From the NCBI GenBank assembly GCA_013397075.1, contig VWZS01002239.1, positions 572,332 through 636,331 on the forward strand: a stretch of 64,000 nucleotides of DNA. The letters run 5' to 3'. Below, piece by piece: positions 27,479 through 39,510 of the stretch. The stretch is from Rhabdornis inornatus. Taxonomy: Eukaryota > Chordata > Aves > Passeriformes > Rhabdornithidae. A program made the translations under genes and the position numbers. The stretch's first letter is position 1; each line of letters begins with the position of its first letter. The notes under the pieces are model-generated. The model saw nothing but the letters and a program-made list of their open reading frames with translations. It did not search any database and had not been told where the DNA came from.

Positions 27479-27510
27479 TATGTGATATATATATATATAT
27501 ATNTCACATA
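27479..27510. repeat. (AT)n-centred perfect palindrome containing the only N
   Basis: TATGTGA at 27479-27485 and TCACATA at 27504-27510 are exact reverse complements, and the intervening bases are alternating AT. The whole 32-base block is a perfect palindrome if the ambiguous base at 27503 is A. Such AT cruciform-prone sequence is hard to sequence, which fits the N. No gene context. Confidence 0.85.
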
Positions 27511-28560
27511 ATAGGTCCTGCCCATGAGCAGGGATTTTAAGTACTGCATCAAATTTAGTCATGTTGCTATTAAGTTCACAATTCTATCAATTTTTATGCA
27601 AGTATTTTATCACAAAACCTTGTAAAATACTTTTCTCCTCCCTCTGAAAGAATTAGATACTGTTTTTCTTATTTTGTAATGGAGGAGAGATTTTGACATA
27701 GTAAATATCTGTCAAAGAAGATGGAAGACCTTAATACTGGAATCTAACTTTCTGCTCAAAACCCTCTCTCAGACTGGTTTGCATTAGTAGAGATTTTTCT
27801 GTTTTGACAGGGCACCCTCGCTTAACCTGCAGTATGAGTGAAGTGGCAGTCAGATCACTCTTCAGTGTGAATATTAATGAGAACATTCATAATAATCCTT
27901 CCCTTTGACAGTGGAACAGGAGCTAAAGTCCACAGCAGGATCAAACAGGGTGGCATGGTACATGCATCAAACCATTTGGTTAATGCATAGCTCAAGGAAA
28001 TGAGCCAAAACATTTCAGTCAAAACTCTTCACTGGAACAGTAATAGCCTGTGAGTTCCTTTTCTCTAAAAACCCTAGAGGCAGAACAAAATATCCTGTCA
28101 AAATACATCAGTGCAGTGGAGCAAGAAAAACAAAAACTTCAGACAGTGCATTTGACCATGTGAAGGTGTTTGTTTATTCCACAAAGAATTTTTTTCTACT
28201 CTTCATTTTGTTCCGTCTCCCTCACCTGCCTTCTTTGTCTACCTTCACACACACTCTATGTCTTTAACAGTCATTAATTTATTAATTAAAACTATGTTTC
28301 ATTTAAAGACAGTGTTTGTTACAAAACTTCCTTTTCTTGTAGTTCATTGTTGTGTGACTATCTCAGTTGCTGAACCGATTCCTATCATTTCCCTAATCTG
28401 CGGCAAAGAAAAATGTAGGTTTCCAAAAATTTGACTAAGGACATCTTCCTGGATCCTCAGGCTTAAATCTGAATGCAAATACTGTATTACTATATATATC
28501 TGATTCCCCAGCACTGATATGGGTCGTAATATTAGTACATCTTTGGTAGAGAAGCTTGTT
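27511..28560. other. Non-coding AT-rich DNA, nothing identified
   Basis: No frame of note and no named repeat in this kilobase. Confidence 0.65.
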
Positions 28561-28599
28561 CTTGGTATTAATAACTGAACTTCCTCTTACTTAGCCAAA

Positions 28600-28950
28600 T
28601 TGCCATGGTCCAAAAGGCCCAGATAATGAATTTCCAGCCCATTCTAAGATGTAATACTACTGTACATAAGGGGGTAAGAAGAGATAGACAGAGGCCAGCA
28701 GCCATCAGAGCTCCCAGTGGCATTAAAGCCCCTAAAAATGCTAAATGTACAGTTCTACACACAGATCTCAATGTTTTTTTTTCACAGGAGTGTTTCCAAA
28801 TAGGACACATTTCATGGCTTTTTAACACATTAGGTAACAGAGGCCAGGTACACTGGATCTGCACTTGCTGCAAATCTAACCACAAAGGATGAACTTGCAA
28901 ATTCCATTCTTTCTCCATTAATCACTAACATGCACAGACTGTCATATTGA
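28600..28950 (+). pseudogene. Possible, very decayed retroviral nucleocapsid-like trace
   Basis: A 95-codon plus frame (28605-28892) ends with Cys- and His-bearing segments: a CFQ...GH stretch near 28790 and a CTCC...H stretch near 28861-28880. The spacing is loosely like that of paired zinc knuckles of retroviral Gag (CX2CX4HX4C), but the first lacks the second and last Cys, the second has one residue too few before His, and an in-frame stop follows that His. The overlapping minus frame (28568-28918, 116 codons) has no family likeness apart from hydrophobic stretches. No LTR, protease or polymerase lies next to it. This may be chance. Confidence 0.15.
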
Positions 28951-30250
28951 AATGGTATAGCAAGTTAATATAGAAGTACACTGAAGAAATATAATTTTTA
29001 GTGTTCAAGTTTGGAATGTCTGATGCAGGTCAAATTCAGGGAGGTAGTGTATGGAAAAAGCATGCTGAAAGGAAAATCTGAACATCCAGATTGTACATGA
29101 AATGGGAAATAATAAGGTCAGGCTTCTAAATTTCAAACCCAAAGTCTGTCCTGTTTCCAGAAGGAGTTTTGCAGTATTGCTATCTCTTAAATTTTAGGAT
29201 CAAACTGGAAAAGTTTCCAAGGCAGGCATATGACTGCACAACTAATTGCCTTGTGCTGCTGTATGATGCAAGAGAGATTTACCTGAGACCTGCAATGACC
29301 CATCAAGCCATATGACAGTGTGATGTAAGAGGCGAACTGATTACTGATCAGGGAGCCATGGAGCTCCCACTTAGGTGAATTTGCAGGCAGGAATAAATGA
29401 TTTAATATTTTCCCGGAACTGGTCTCTGAGAATACCTTTATCCCCAAAACAGAAGTATCCTTAAGATCTTTATAGCATTAAATAGAATTCTACTGGTGAA
29501 AAGCACAGAATCAATTCTGCATGAATTTTGAAGACTGTCCTTAAATTTTAGCATAAAAAACTCCACCCAAGTAAGATGGTCTTGTTTAAAATCAAAGTGG
29601 CTTCAAAGTTCATTGAAGTATTTTTATTGTTAAAGTATCTTAAGCAGCTTTTTGAAACAACTGAAAACCAGAGATTTGTTTGGAGAAAATTTCTATTCAC
29701 CAAACCTTTCTGAGCTGAAATATAGTAGTGTTGAAAAGGTCACTGATCTTTGGGTTCTTAATGAAATCTATTTAATACTGCTCTCCTTCTTACACTCACT
29801 GAAGTGTTCATGAGAGCTGTCCAGGACAGTTCATGTTGTTTATAGATGAAAACTGCAATTTCAGAAAAAAGTGGGAGGATTTGAGAGGTTTTTTAAGATT
29901 TGCTGCAGTTTTTTTCAAGTTTTTAAATTTTAATTTTTTTAGCCCTAAAGCCTAAGTAACATTTTAATTCAAAGCATATGGCTTCTCTTTACATACGGAA
30001 AATTTAAGGTTGACTGTCTTACACTGACTTTATTTATAAGCTTACATATTAGATAGGTTTAGTTCATCAACGTAATGTCTAGAATAACAGACCTTGTTTT
30101 GCTTGATGTTGTTTATTAAATGTATTGCCTACTATGGCTTTGAATAGCCTTGTTTAATGTCCTGTTGTCCAATACTAGACCATCCCTGATAACAATGCTG
30201 CTACTGCAGATAACTCAGCCATTATTACTACTACTATTTTGGAAGCACCA
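28951..30250. other. Non-coding AT-rich DNA, nothing identified
   Basis: Only one frame above 80 codons (29187-29447, minus), not recognisable. A T-rich patch lies at about 29888-29942. No named repeat. Confidence 0.65.
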
Positions 30251-30600
30251 GTAATATGCAGCTGAAATCAGAGCATTTTTTTAATTGAAATTCAACACAA
30301 AAAAGCCAAATGCCCCCAGAAAGGCCACACAATTGAAATCTAATAGTAGACTCTCTATCATTAGCACAAAGTGCTACAACTCCCCTTCTACTTTTTGTGT
30401 ACTGAACAACTTTCTTGAAAGGAATTTAAAAAACACACTTTACCTGAAGAATCAATAAGGAAAATCACCATCCCCAGCCTATTATGCATCTTCTGTTATG
30501 TAACATGCTGTTAATTTCAAATGGACATTCATAATGAGTTGCAGCGAAACGTTTAAAAAGGATCTTATTATCACTTTTATTCTATTTCATTACGTATTTT
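30251..30600. promoter_or_regulatory. Candidate conserved-like non-coding segment
   Basis: The segment has the AT-rich but non-repetitive texture often seen in developmental non-coding elements, with TTAATT/AATTG words (near 30281-30290, 30511-30516), a TATGCA word near 30483 and a few isolated CpGs near 30545-30551. No coding frame spans it. This is a weak judgement from texture alone. Confidence 0.18.
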
Positions 30601-31660
30601 TTTAACATGTTCAAAAAACTCTTACATGTATATTACTAATCAATCGTAATTTCACACCTGGTCTGAAGATGCTCTGTACTTAGCAGGGTTTTTCTTTTAT
30701 CTGTGTCTAGATCAGTTTTCGTAATTATGTCTGTTTCAGAGAATGTATTGTGAGAGCAATATAGCTAGTATTCTGTCACTAAAAATGTCGGTCTATTCCT
30801 ATCATTTTTATGCTTAAAAACCTTAAAAATACTTTAAAAATAGTCTCTGTTAACTAGAGAACATATGAAGACAGTCTAAAAACAATATTACCATATAATT
30901 ATCCTTTTTATATTTCTATATAACTCTATATATTTTTATATAGGGATATAACTTTTAAAAATGCATCAGAGGTTTTATAAATTAAGGGCTGACATTATGA
31001 AATCCATGTAATTCTGAAACTATTTTTGTAAATGAAGCAAAGTGCTGGAAAAGATTTCATTCGCAGCCTTTAAAATTAAACGATGACCTTTCTATATAAT
31101 ATATTTCTCTATTATGCCGTACTTGAATGACAAAATTTACCTTTTTATTCTCATATTTTATTCATTTTTATATAGAAGAATGTATTCCAAAGTTAAAATC
31201 AATAATATCTGCTGCAAATAATGGTGTGTTATCAAAATTCAAGCAGTTTGAGAGTAAGGTAATCTTTATGCTTTGTTCCTATAAACTCGCTGTAATTTTT
31301 TGAACAAAATTAAGTTGAAATAAGCTCATTTCACTCAGGTAATGTTGATATCTGCATGGTTTTAAAGTATTAGTTCCTGCAAAGGACAAGTTGTTCTGTG
31401 AAGAGCTAAATTTGGGAAAATGAAATTCATACGGATTTGTGTTCATCCCTACACAGCCTCTTACCACAACAATTTCAGTCTCTTCCTTGTCCCTTTCCCA
31501 GTGCTTTGAAAATCTCCTGAATACATTATAAGGTATAGAGAGGAGTCAGCATTAGAGAGGAAAAAAACCCTAAGCTTTGATCTGCATTTATGCCGATGGA
31601 CTGATGTATATCTCAATGCATATTTTTAATCAAGAAAAAGAAAAGAGAAAGAAATAAAAG
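30601..31660. other. Very AT-rich non-coding DNA
   Basis: Repeated TATATA/TTTTTATA-like words dominate about 30840-30960 and 31090-31170. A 62-codon minus frame at 31279-31467 is not recognisable. The last 50 bases (about 31626-31660) are purine-rich (A and G) and lead into the left arm of the inverted repeat. Confidence 0.65.
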
Positions 31661-32206
31661 TAGTTTAACTTTATATAACAGCTTTAAAAACAAAAGCATC
31701 TGATCACTCTGCAAGCTGCAGAAAACATGACTCAAAACAATAATAAATAAGTATTGCTGTCCTTAGTAATTCAATAACGTTTTTTAATCTACTCATCTGA
31801 AAAGTCTTTTCCTCAGTTTGGGGAGTGAGCCTTGACTTGATGCACTAGTATAAAACCATTCATTATGTCTTAGATGTATCTAAACCAATTCAGAATTCAT
31901 CACTCAAGAGTCAAGCTTAGATCAGGATGATCCTATTTTTGCTATACTCACAGCAGACCAATAGATAATAGTGTTATGGCTAATATAGCTGTTTTTATTT
32001 CATGATAAATACAAGAGATGAATTTGCCTTCAGACACTAAGAAAATCATGGTATAGATAGTAACGATATATAGGGTAATCTTAGTTGCAGTTCTCTTGGG
32101 AGGGCTAGACAGATTATTTTTGCATTTTGTTACTGTTTTGAGTCATGTTTTCTGCAGCTTGTAAGATGATCAGATATTTTTGGTTTTAAAGCTGTTGTAT
32201 AAACTA
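31661..32206. repeat. Long inverted repeat (MITE-like or inverted duplication)
   Basis: The left arm at 31661-31739 and right arm at 32134-32206 are reverse complements over 73 aligned bases. I count about 8 mismatches and one 6-base gap, so near 89% identity. The innermost 28 bases match perfectly (31712-31739 with 32134-32161), as do 13 bases at 31677-31689 with 32184-32196. The loop is 394 bases with no frame of note. Both outer ends read TAGTTTA/TAAACTA, so a TA duplication as in Tc1/mariner elements is possible. The arms are flanked outward by purine-rich (left) and CCTT-repeat (right) DNA. I see no transposase. Alternatives are an inverted segmental duplication or a structured RNA locus. 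Confidence 0.7.
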
Positions 32207-32254
32207 CCTTCCTTCCTTCCTTCCTTCCTTCCTTCCTTCCTTCCTTCCTTCCTT
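32207..32254. repeat. (CCTT)12 microsatellite
   Basis: Twelve uninterrupted copies of CCTT over 48 bases, followed by imperfect CTTCCTTC units to about 32263. It begins at the base after the right arm of the inverted repeat. Likely polymorphic in length. Confidence 0.95.
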
Positions 32255-32263
32255 CTTCCTTCT

Positions 32264-34016
32264 CGTTTTTCCTTTTCTTTCAATAAAAAATAGGTTCTCT
32301 TGACTGAAATGTACACTGAGAAACAGGTTTAATCAACAGTTACATTACTTTTTTGACTGATTGGTTCAGCTTTCCTCTTACTCAAGCAATGAATGAAATA
32401 ATTTATGTCTCTAAAAATAGGGAAAAGAAAGCTACAGAATCAGTAAAATAAATGGCATACAACTTTATAAAGGAAGGATTACCACCCTACCTGCGAATAT
32501 TCCTGTCTATCCTGCACTGCCTGAAATTTGACTTTTCTCAGACAAAGCTGTCTTATTTATTTTTTACATTTCCCTTTGAAAATACTCCCCATGAGAGGAA
32601 TCCTTATTTTCTGGCAGAAGTCACATCCTCTAAAGTAGCCGGGGTTTGTCTCTTTTTTACCCATGCCTTTACAAATACATAGATACAATCAAAAATGTAG
32701 CTCTACTCTGAGGCATTATCATGACACGTCTGAAGAAATATCTGCACATCTTTCACAGACAAAAGCCTGTGCCAGTGGTCAGTGTTATGTAGATATTTTT
32801 GAGTGTCAGGGGTCGGGTGCTGATGCTGTCAGGTTGCATGGGCACAGCGATGTTGGGATGCTCAGTGACCCATCTCAGAGGTTCCCCTGCTAGACAAAGA
32901 AAGCAACTATCTCCTCCTGTCTGTGCAAGCAGGTCTGACCCATGCAGCATGCTCAGAACCACAGTTTGGTTTAGTGTCTTTATTTAAACCAATGGGAAAT
33001 AAAGAAAAGCTTGAATGATCAGATCTTATTTGCATATTATAACACTGTTAGAGCTTTTCTTGATTTAAAAGTCTAAGATTTAAAACTGAGCTGAGGATCT
33101 GTTTTTCATTCTGAGATGAGAAAAATGTGTGACTTCATAGCACATTGCTTCTTTCCTGTAGGTGCTGAAGGACATGGGTGCTTCACCAGATGTCTTGATT
33201 TAGCTCTGGCAAGGAGTGTTGATCACTAGTGAACTGTAAATACAAAATGGCAGCAAAATGGTTACTTGATGAGAGAGCACTAATAATGAAAACCAGCAAC
33301 TAGTGGGTCTATGGGAACAACAGTCTTGAATGGAAATAGCTATATGCTTCCCTTAAAGTGATTTTTCGTAATAGTGGTTTCAAAAACTGCACATCAGTTT
33401 AGGACAAAAGACTGATTGAACAGCTACACTACTTTGATCCTAAGAATCCAGCTTTCACTGTGGCTTCTATTTTGGAAAGTAAAGAAACTTGAGGTAAATA
33501 GCCTGATGTCTATTATTAGGTACAAAAAGTACCATAAAACTTTTGGTGTAAACATAACTCCTTCTCCAGTTGAAAACTGCATGCATCTCCTTTTGAAATG
33601 TGGTTTTGCCTAAAACTATTTAAAATATTGCATAAAATAATTGGAATCTTGCTCACAAAAAAAAAATAAATTAATTCTCTGTTGTCATGCTCCAGTGCAG
33701 TTATTTAGAGGTTCTTTTCAATGTCTATAACCTAGGGCAATGGTTTCCTGTGACTTCAACCTTGAGACAAAACATTTTGAGCTAATGTTTCTATACTGGT
33801 ATTACACTTTGGTAATACACAAAACAACTGTATCTCTATGCCCTTTTTTTTACTTTTTTGAACTAAATAACTTTATTATTGTTCATAATTGACTAGCCTT
33901 ATTGTTTGGCCTATCAGTATCAATGTAAGATATTTGGTTCTACAGAAGCTGAGGAAGAGGTGGAGAAAGAAAAGGAAATTTAAGTAAAAAATTAAAGTTG
34001 GTCTGATAAGGGGAGG
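32264..34016. other. Non-coding DNA, nothing identified
   Basis: Two overlapping plus frames of 76 codons (32452-32682, 32663-32893) have no family likeness. The part at 32790-32960 is less AT-rich than its neighbours and carries a few CpGs. I cannot name it. Confidence 0.6.
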
Positions 34017-34064
34017 TTTTTTTTCTTTTTTTTTTCTTTTTTTTTCTTTTTTCTTTTCTTTTGA
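34017..34064. repeat. T-rich (TTTC-like) low-complexity tract
   Basis: Runs of 5-10 T separated by single C residues, about 48 bases, read as a polypyrimidine tract on the plus strand. There is no following AG and coding frame that would make it a credible splice acceptor. Confidence 0.85.
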
Positions 34065-37000
34065 TTATTTGTTTGTTTTTCTAAATTCTGTCTGCATTTT
34101 TTCCTAAGCTCCTTAACACCACATAGAATAATAAACAAGTTTTTTGGTCAATTTTTTCCACTAAAAGTATAGGTTCCAGTATATATAAAGTTTTCTGAGT
34201 TTTTCAATCAGTTTTATTGGCTTCATCATAACAGAAATAAAAAAATTGACAGTTTCAGTATGCTTAAATGTTTTGAGCAAAGACCATTTCAAATCCCTTT
34301 ATGTTTATTTTTAATATTTTAACCTGCAATCCAAGTGTAAATTTTTTTTAAGATAAGCAGAAATTTTAACTAGATATATAATGAAAATATTTTTACTTTT
34401 TTCCACCTTTTTTTTCCCATATGAATTCCATGTGAAATAAGGGCATGAAAATCATTAAAAACCTGGGTTCTTCCTGCATGATGGCTGGATATAATATAAC
34501 AGCCTTTCTGCTGTGTGAATTTTATATATTGTAGATAAAATCTGTATTGCTTATTTTTCCTGTGGTATATGGCTTGGATATGACCATTTTATCAATAAGT
34601 CTCAAAAGACATGTAAAGCCAGCCCTTTATTCAGTCATTTTGGTCGGCCAGGTACTAGATAACACAAACATATCTCCTTTCTATTCTTCATAAGAACTTC
34701 ATTCCACACCAGAAGAGTCACCTACTCCAACCTTCATCAAAGGACACATCCATGGCCATCAGCCTACCCTCTGTTGTAAGCTTCTTTCCAGGTTGCTCTC
34801 ATTGTGTTTCATGTTTCACTCATGTTCTTGAGTTCTAGGACATCAAAAAATCCTAAGAGTTTGAAATACATATAATGACATAGTATGAGAAAGATGACTT
34901 TTTAGAATTCTACTTATACTTGGTTAAAAAAGTCCCAGTTCCTGATGTGCAAATTGTTCTACAAAATGATTTTCTGTAGCTAACTATTACCCTACCTACT
35001 TGTTCATCTCAGGCTTCAAGCTCCAAACATGTAGTCAAAAAAGTGCTGCTAGGCACTTAGCAGCAATCAAAGCAGTCCTGGTGATTCCTCCAAAGAGTTT
35101 TGCTCGAATTCCAGCCTGCCTGCTGTACCATGGATAGTAAACTCTTCTTGCAGAATCCCTGAGGAAGTTCATTACTTGAGCTGAGCTAAAATGTTTTACC
35201 CTTAACAAACACAGCAAACTGCACTGACTTTATAAATAAAATTATCCTAGTCAGAAAGCTGTCCTATTACTTCAGAAGTATATATTGAAAAGCTGATTAA
35301 ATTCCTTCTGTCTTTTACATTGAGGCTTTCAAAGGAAAAGTGTCTTCAGTCTCACAGCACCAGCCAGATCAGCAGCCACATTTAATTCCACATTGCCTTT
35401 CTTTTGATGTGGAGTGACAAGCAATGGGTTTTGGCTGCCCTACCAGATGAGGATTGTGTTGCTCTTGTCAGTAAGGTGGGGAAGTTTACATGCAAAGGTC
35501 ATCTGGACATTCCAGTAGCCTGAAAAGGACTGAGGGGACAAGTGCTTCTCATGGCTTTTGGGTAAGCCCCTATCAGTTGTGACCAAAGCCTAGTTAGAAC
35601 CATGAATTACAAAAAAATATTAAAATTAGGAATGATAAATGGAGTTGTCCCTCTCTTGTGGTGTAAAAGCAGACCAGGAATTTTCTGATCAGTGAATGTG
35701 ACTTCTGGCAGGAAAAAAAAAAATATATAAAATATCATTTGCCCAAAAACGTAAGGTTTGTTGTTGCTGTTTGCTGCTTCTTTGGGAAATTCTGTAATAG
35801 GATGATAGTGTAGCACCTCAAAGGTGTAAAGATATGATGCTTTTCAAACACCTACAGCATTTCCTTCAGTGGTTCTAATTGGGAAAAAAACCCAAATGGA
35901 AAGGCTATAACATTCTTTAATCTGGTGGTGGGATGAATAAACCTTACCGAGAACTGGGAGATCGTTTGAAAATAGAAAAGAAAAATCCTAAGTGGATGAA
36001 TCAAAAGAAGGTTTCAGTTGCAGGCAGCTGTCACAATTTTAAATTGAAATTTTAGATCAAACGCGTATTCCTTTAAAGTTAGGAATCTTGAGTCACAAAT
36101 CTCCACTCTCCTCAGAGGGGACAAATCATGTTACACTCTAACTCAGGGGCAGGCAGGAGATGGATTTAAAATTATGCCTAGCCAATTCTTGTTCATTTAT
36201 TGCCTCACAGCACTTAGTAAACACTCCAAGTAAAGAACTGTACAAGTGTAATTGTATTAACTGGTTCCAGGCTGAGCTAGACTTATTGCCTTTGAGCTAG
36301 AGTGCTGGATTCCCTGAACAGGTTTTTCTTCTCTGGACAAGTTTCAAAGCAGATTCATTATCAGATATCTGTCAGGATCACTTTGAGTGCTATGTGAGTA
36401 TTAGAATTGAATAAACATTGGAAAATCAGAGACAGATGTGCAAACACGTCTTTCCTCCATTTTTTTAAATGCAGGGAAAAAAAAAAAAAGTTTTTTCTTA
36501 AATGGCAAGGTCTTATAAATTTGGCATATTTCTTTTCGTCCTGTCAGGGTTATAATTTTTGTAGCCTTTAAAATTTGTTTTTCTGTTGTTTCTTATTATT
36601 TTCAGTACTGATTTTGTTACGCCTTCACAGGCAGATGGAATAAAACACTGCCTTCCAGATGTTTATGGAATAACTTGGATCAATAAAAGACACTGCAGAT
36701 CCTTTTCCACATGTCCAGCTATGATGTACCTGTGTAGTATAACTTTCCTTTACCTTATCTCCTAAGAGAATTATGCAAATCCCTTAGGCCTGAATAGCAG
36801 ATTTTGTTGTGGTATTGTCTGAAAAAAGGAAAGTTGGAGTGTCCTGACACATACAGGGTCACTTATTTCCCACACAGCTGAATGCAAGGGCAGGAAAGCA
36901 GTGGTGATTTTTGAGTCATGTGAGATGTCACTAGCTCTCTCTTGGAATGAGGCTTTCATGCAGTGCCAAAAGTGGCTTTGATATCCACTAAGTATTGAAG

Positions 37001-39451
37001 ACTCTTTTAAGATCCACGTAGAGTTTGTCTGAGTTGGTATCTCCAGGCACAACAGAGATGTCTAACGAAAGTCAGAAGTCCAGTTGCCTCCTAAGAGAAT
37101 GCCAACACACAAACACTGCAGAGATGGTAAAAGACAGTCATAAGATTATTTCTGAACCTTTCTTCTCTACAATTTCAGGTGAAGACATGCAAACTCCTGC
37201 ACCACAGATAGATATTCCCCCTGAATACAATTTTATGGAATTTTATTTGGCTTTATTTGCCTTTTTCTATCATATTATTTTAAATATTTTTCCTACATGC
37301 ATTCACAACATCATATAGTATAAACAGTGACATGTAGTCATAATTTTAAAGTGAATATGGTTCAGGTTCAGACATTTCGGCAAACTTAAGATTTGAAGTA
37401 AGACCTGTGTTTTCACTTATATCATAAACTGAACAAAAGATATAACTTTAGTGTCTCGAATAGATGTTTGGTTTCCTATGGAAGGAGAAATATACCCTTG
37501 GTATTTTCATCTACACTGCTTTCTTAGAAATAAAAGAAAACTTGGATTTTTTTTTATACCTTCGAAAATACACAACAGGTTTAGCTAACTGTATGTATGT
37601 ACTTTGCTTATCTCTACCTACTGCAAGCTGCAATACATCAGGGAAGCAGTTGCAATGGAGAAAGGTCCTGATGCCACAGTATAGAATTTACTGATCATAA
37701 TACTGGTTCTTTGCAAAGGAAGATAACATTAGGATGACTTTTCCATTGCTGTGTCTTTTTATACATCAGCTAATAAGGCTGATGTGATAAGCTATGTCCA
37801 CAGAAATTATGGCTATGGCTTCGGAAGGGTTTGTTTAGTGCAGGTGGCATGCAGTTATTCTCAGCAACACCAGACAAAGACAGGAATAGAAAAACAGCTA
37901 TAACTTAAAATCTGTTTGCACTGCCAATGACAATGTAATAGAAAAATATGGAAGCGGACTTTAATCAGCTGTTCTACACCTTAGTGAATGTAGGGTTTAG
38001 CAAATCTCATGCTGAATTTAACTTTGCTATGACTGTGCAGTAACAGAAAATGCTTAATATTGGGGATCTATAACACTTCAATCTGCTTCAATCTGCAGTG
38101 TAGAGGCATACTGGACACACTGTCTCAGGTGTGCCAGGACCACACCAAACCAAGGATATGTAAAAGTACATATCGTATTCTCCCTGGCTGTATCTATGAA
38201 AAGTACCCTGGGTAGGTTGAATTATTTTGTTCTTGATTAGATCACATTTTTCTTGTGATAACTGTAGATGGTTTTGCTGTTGTTTTAAACTTTTATTACA
38301 TGCTAAATCTTCCATGCAACTCTGAACTTGAGCACAATTAACTATTAGCATATATGAAAATTTCATTGGCTGCTAGAGGGCATAAGTCTCTATACAAAAT
38401 TAACTATATTCTAATATAGTTTGCCCTTCTTGTATCTTTCCCTCTTTCTTTCTAATTCTGACAGCATTATTGAGAAATTCCATTAATGAAAGACTATGAG
38501 TCACTAATTACAAAATTATGTCATTGAAACTGTAGTTCAAAATCTATAAAAGTTAATAAAGCCTCTCTAGTGGTGTAAGTTATATCAATTTATAAACATA
38601 ATTAAAAGTACAACTGAACCTAACCAATTTTTCACCTTTGGAAGAACTTCCAAGTCACTACTGATTTCTTTTAATGTGGAAAATACTGTACCAAATAACA
38701 TTATAGACACTAAGAGATAAAATCCGAAGGATGTGATCCTCAGCAAGTGGTGTCAGTGCTATAGGATTCAGATAGTTTTATGCCCATGGAGGTTTTAAGC
38801 CTATAAGATTTACCATTGTATTACAATTTCTTTCCTGTTTGTTAATATCTGTGGGCACCACTGGAAAAAAATAATGAAAACACAAAAGAGAACAGGGTCT
38901 TGACTGGGATTAGGTGATGCAGACAACTCTAATTGGAACTGACTTCCCTCAGGGCAGTGATGAGTAAAACTTAAGCCCAGTGCTTGCTCTGAAATATCAT
39001 AAAAGAGAGCTATTTTCTTGTACTTCTGGTTGAACATTGTTGATTTAATTACAACAAAAAGTGATTGGGAAATATTTTTAAGAGAGATTAGTTTCCTGTT
39101 GTCAGCTGTCACTGAGATGGATAGAACTCAGGCTTACTCTTGAGGCAATAGTTATGAGCTGGTTTGCTGGTGGCTGAGACAATAGGCTGCATATTTTTAA
39201 ATTGTATCAAGAAGGACCTATTATTTAGGACTCCTTATTACTGTCACTGTCACAACATCTTGCATTATTCAAAGAGAGCATTGCTTCCATCCGTCAGTCT
39301 CCCCTTGGCTGTCAAAGATAAGTTATCATTGCTTAGGGGAAATTTGTAGTATAAAAGGAAAGGAAAAAAGATGCCAGGAAAAGTTAAATTATATAGGAAG
39401 AAAATCCTCAGGGGAAAGAGCGACTGTAGCTTTGAATTTTTATAGTTCCAC
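34065..39451. other. Non-coding AT-rich DNA, nothing identified
   Basis: Frames are at most 97 codons (37025-37318, plus). None is recognisable, including the Arg-rich minus frame at 35035-35217. An A13-14 run lies at about 36477-36490. No named transposon. Confidence 0.65.
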
Positions 39452-39452
39452 A

Positions 39453-39508
<56 letters not shown>

Positions 39509-39510
39509 AA
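39452..39510. repeat. (AAAG)n microsatellite, about 15 copies
   Basis: Uninterrupted AAAG units over 59 bases. It produces a run of FLSF repeats in the minus frame 39265-39576, which is not a real protein. Long homopurine mirror-like tracts of this kind can form triplex DNA. Confidence 0.95.

Noticed and set aside
28568..28918. 116-codon minus frame with hydrophobic stretches
   Set aside because: Could suggest a membrane protein, but hydrophobic runs are common in translated AT-rich DNA and no family is recognised.
35035..35217. Arg-rich 60-codon minus frame, considered as a retrocopy fragment
   Set aside because: I could not match it to any known protein, and there is no poly(A) tail or flanking duplication.
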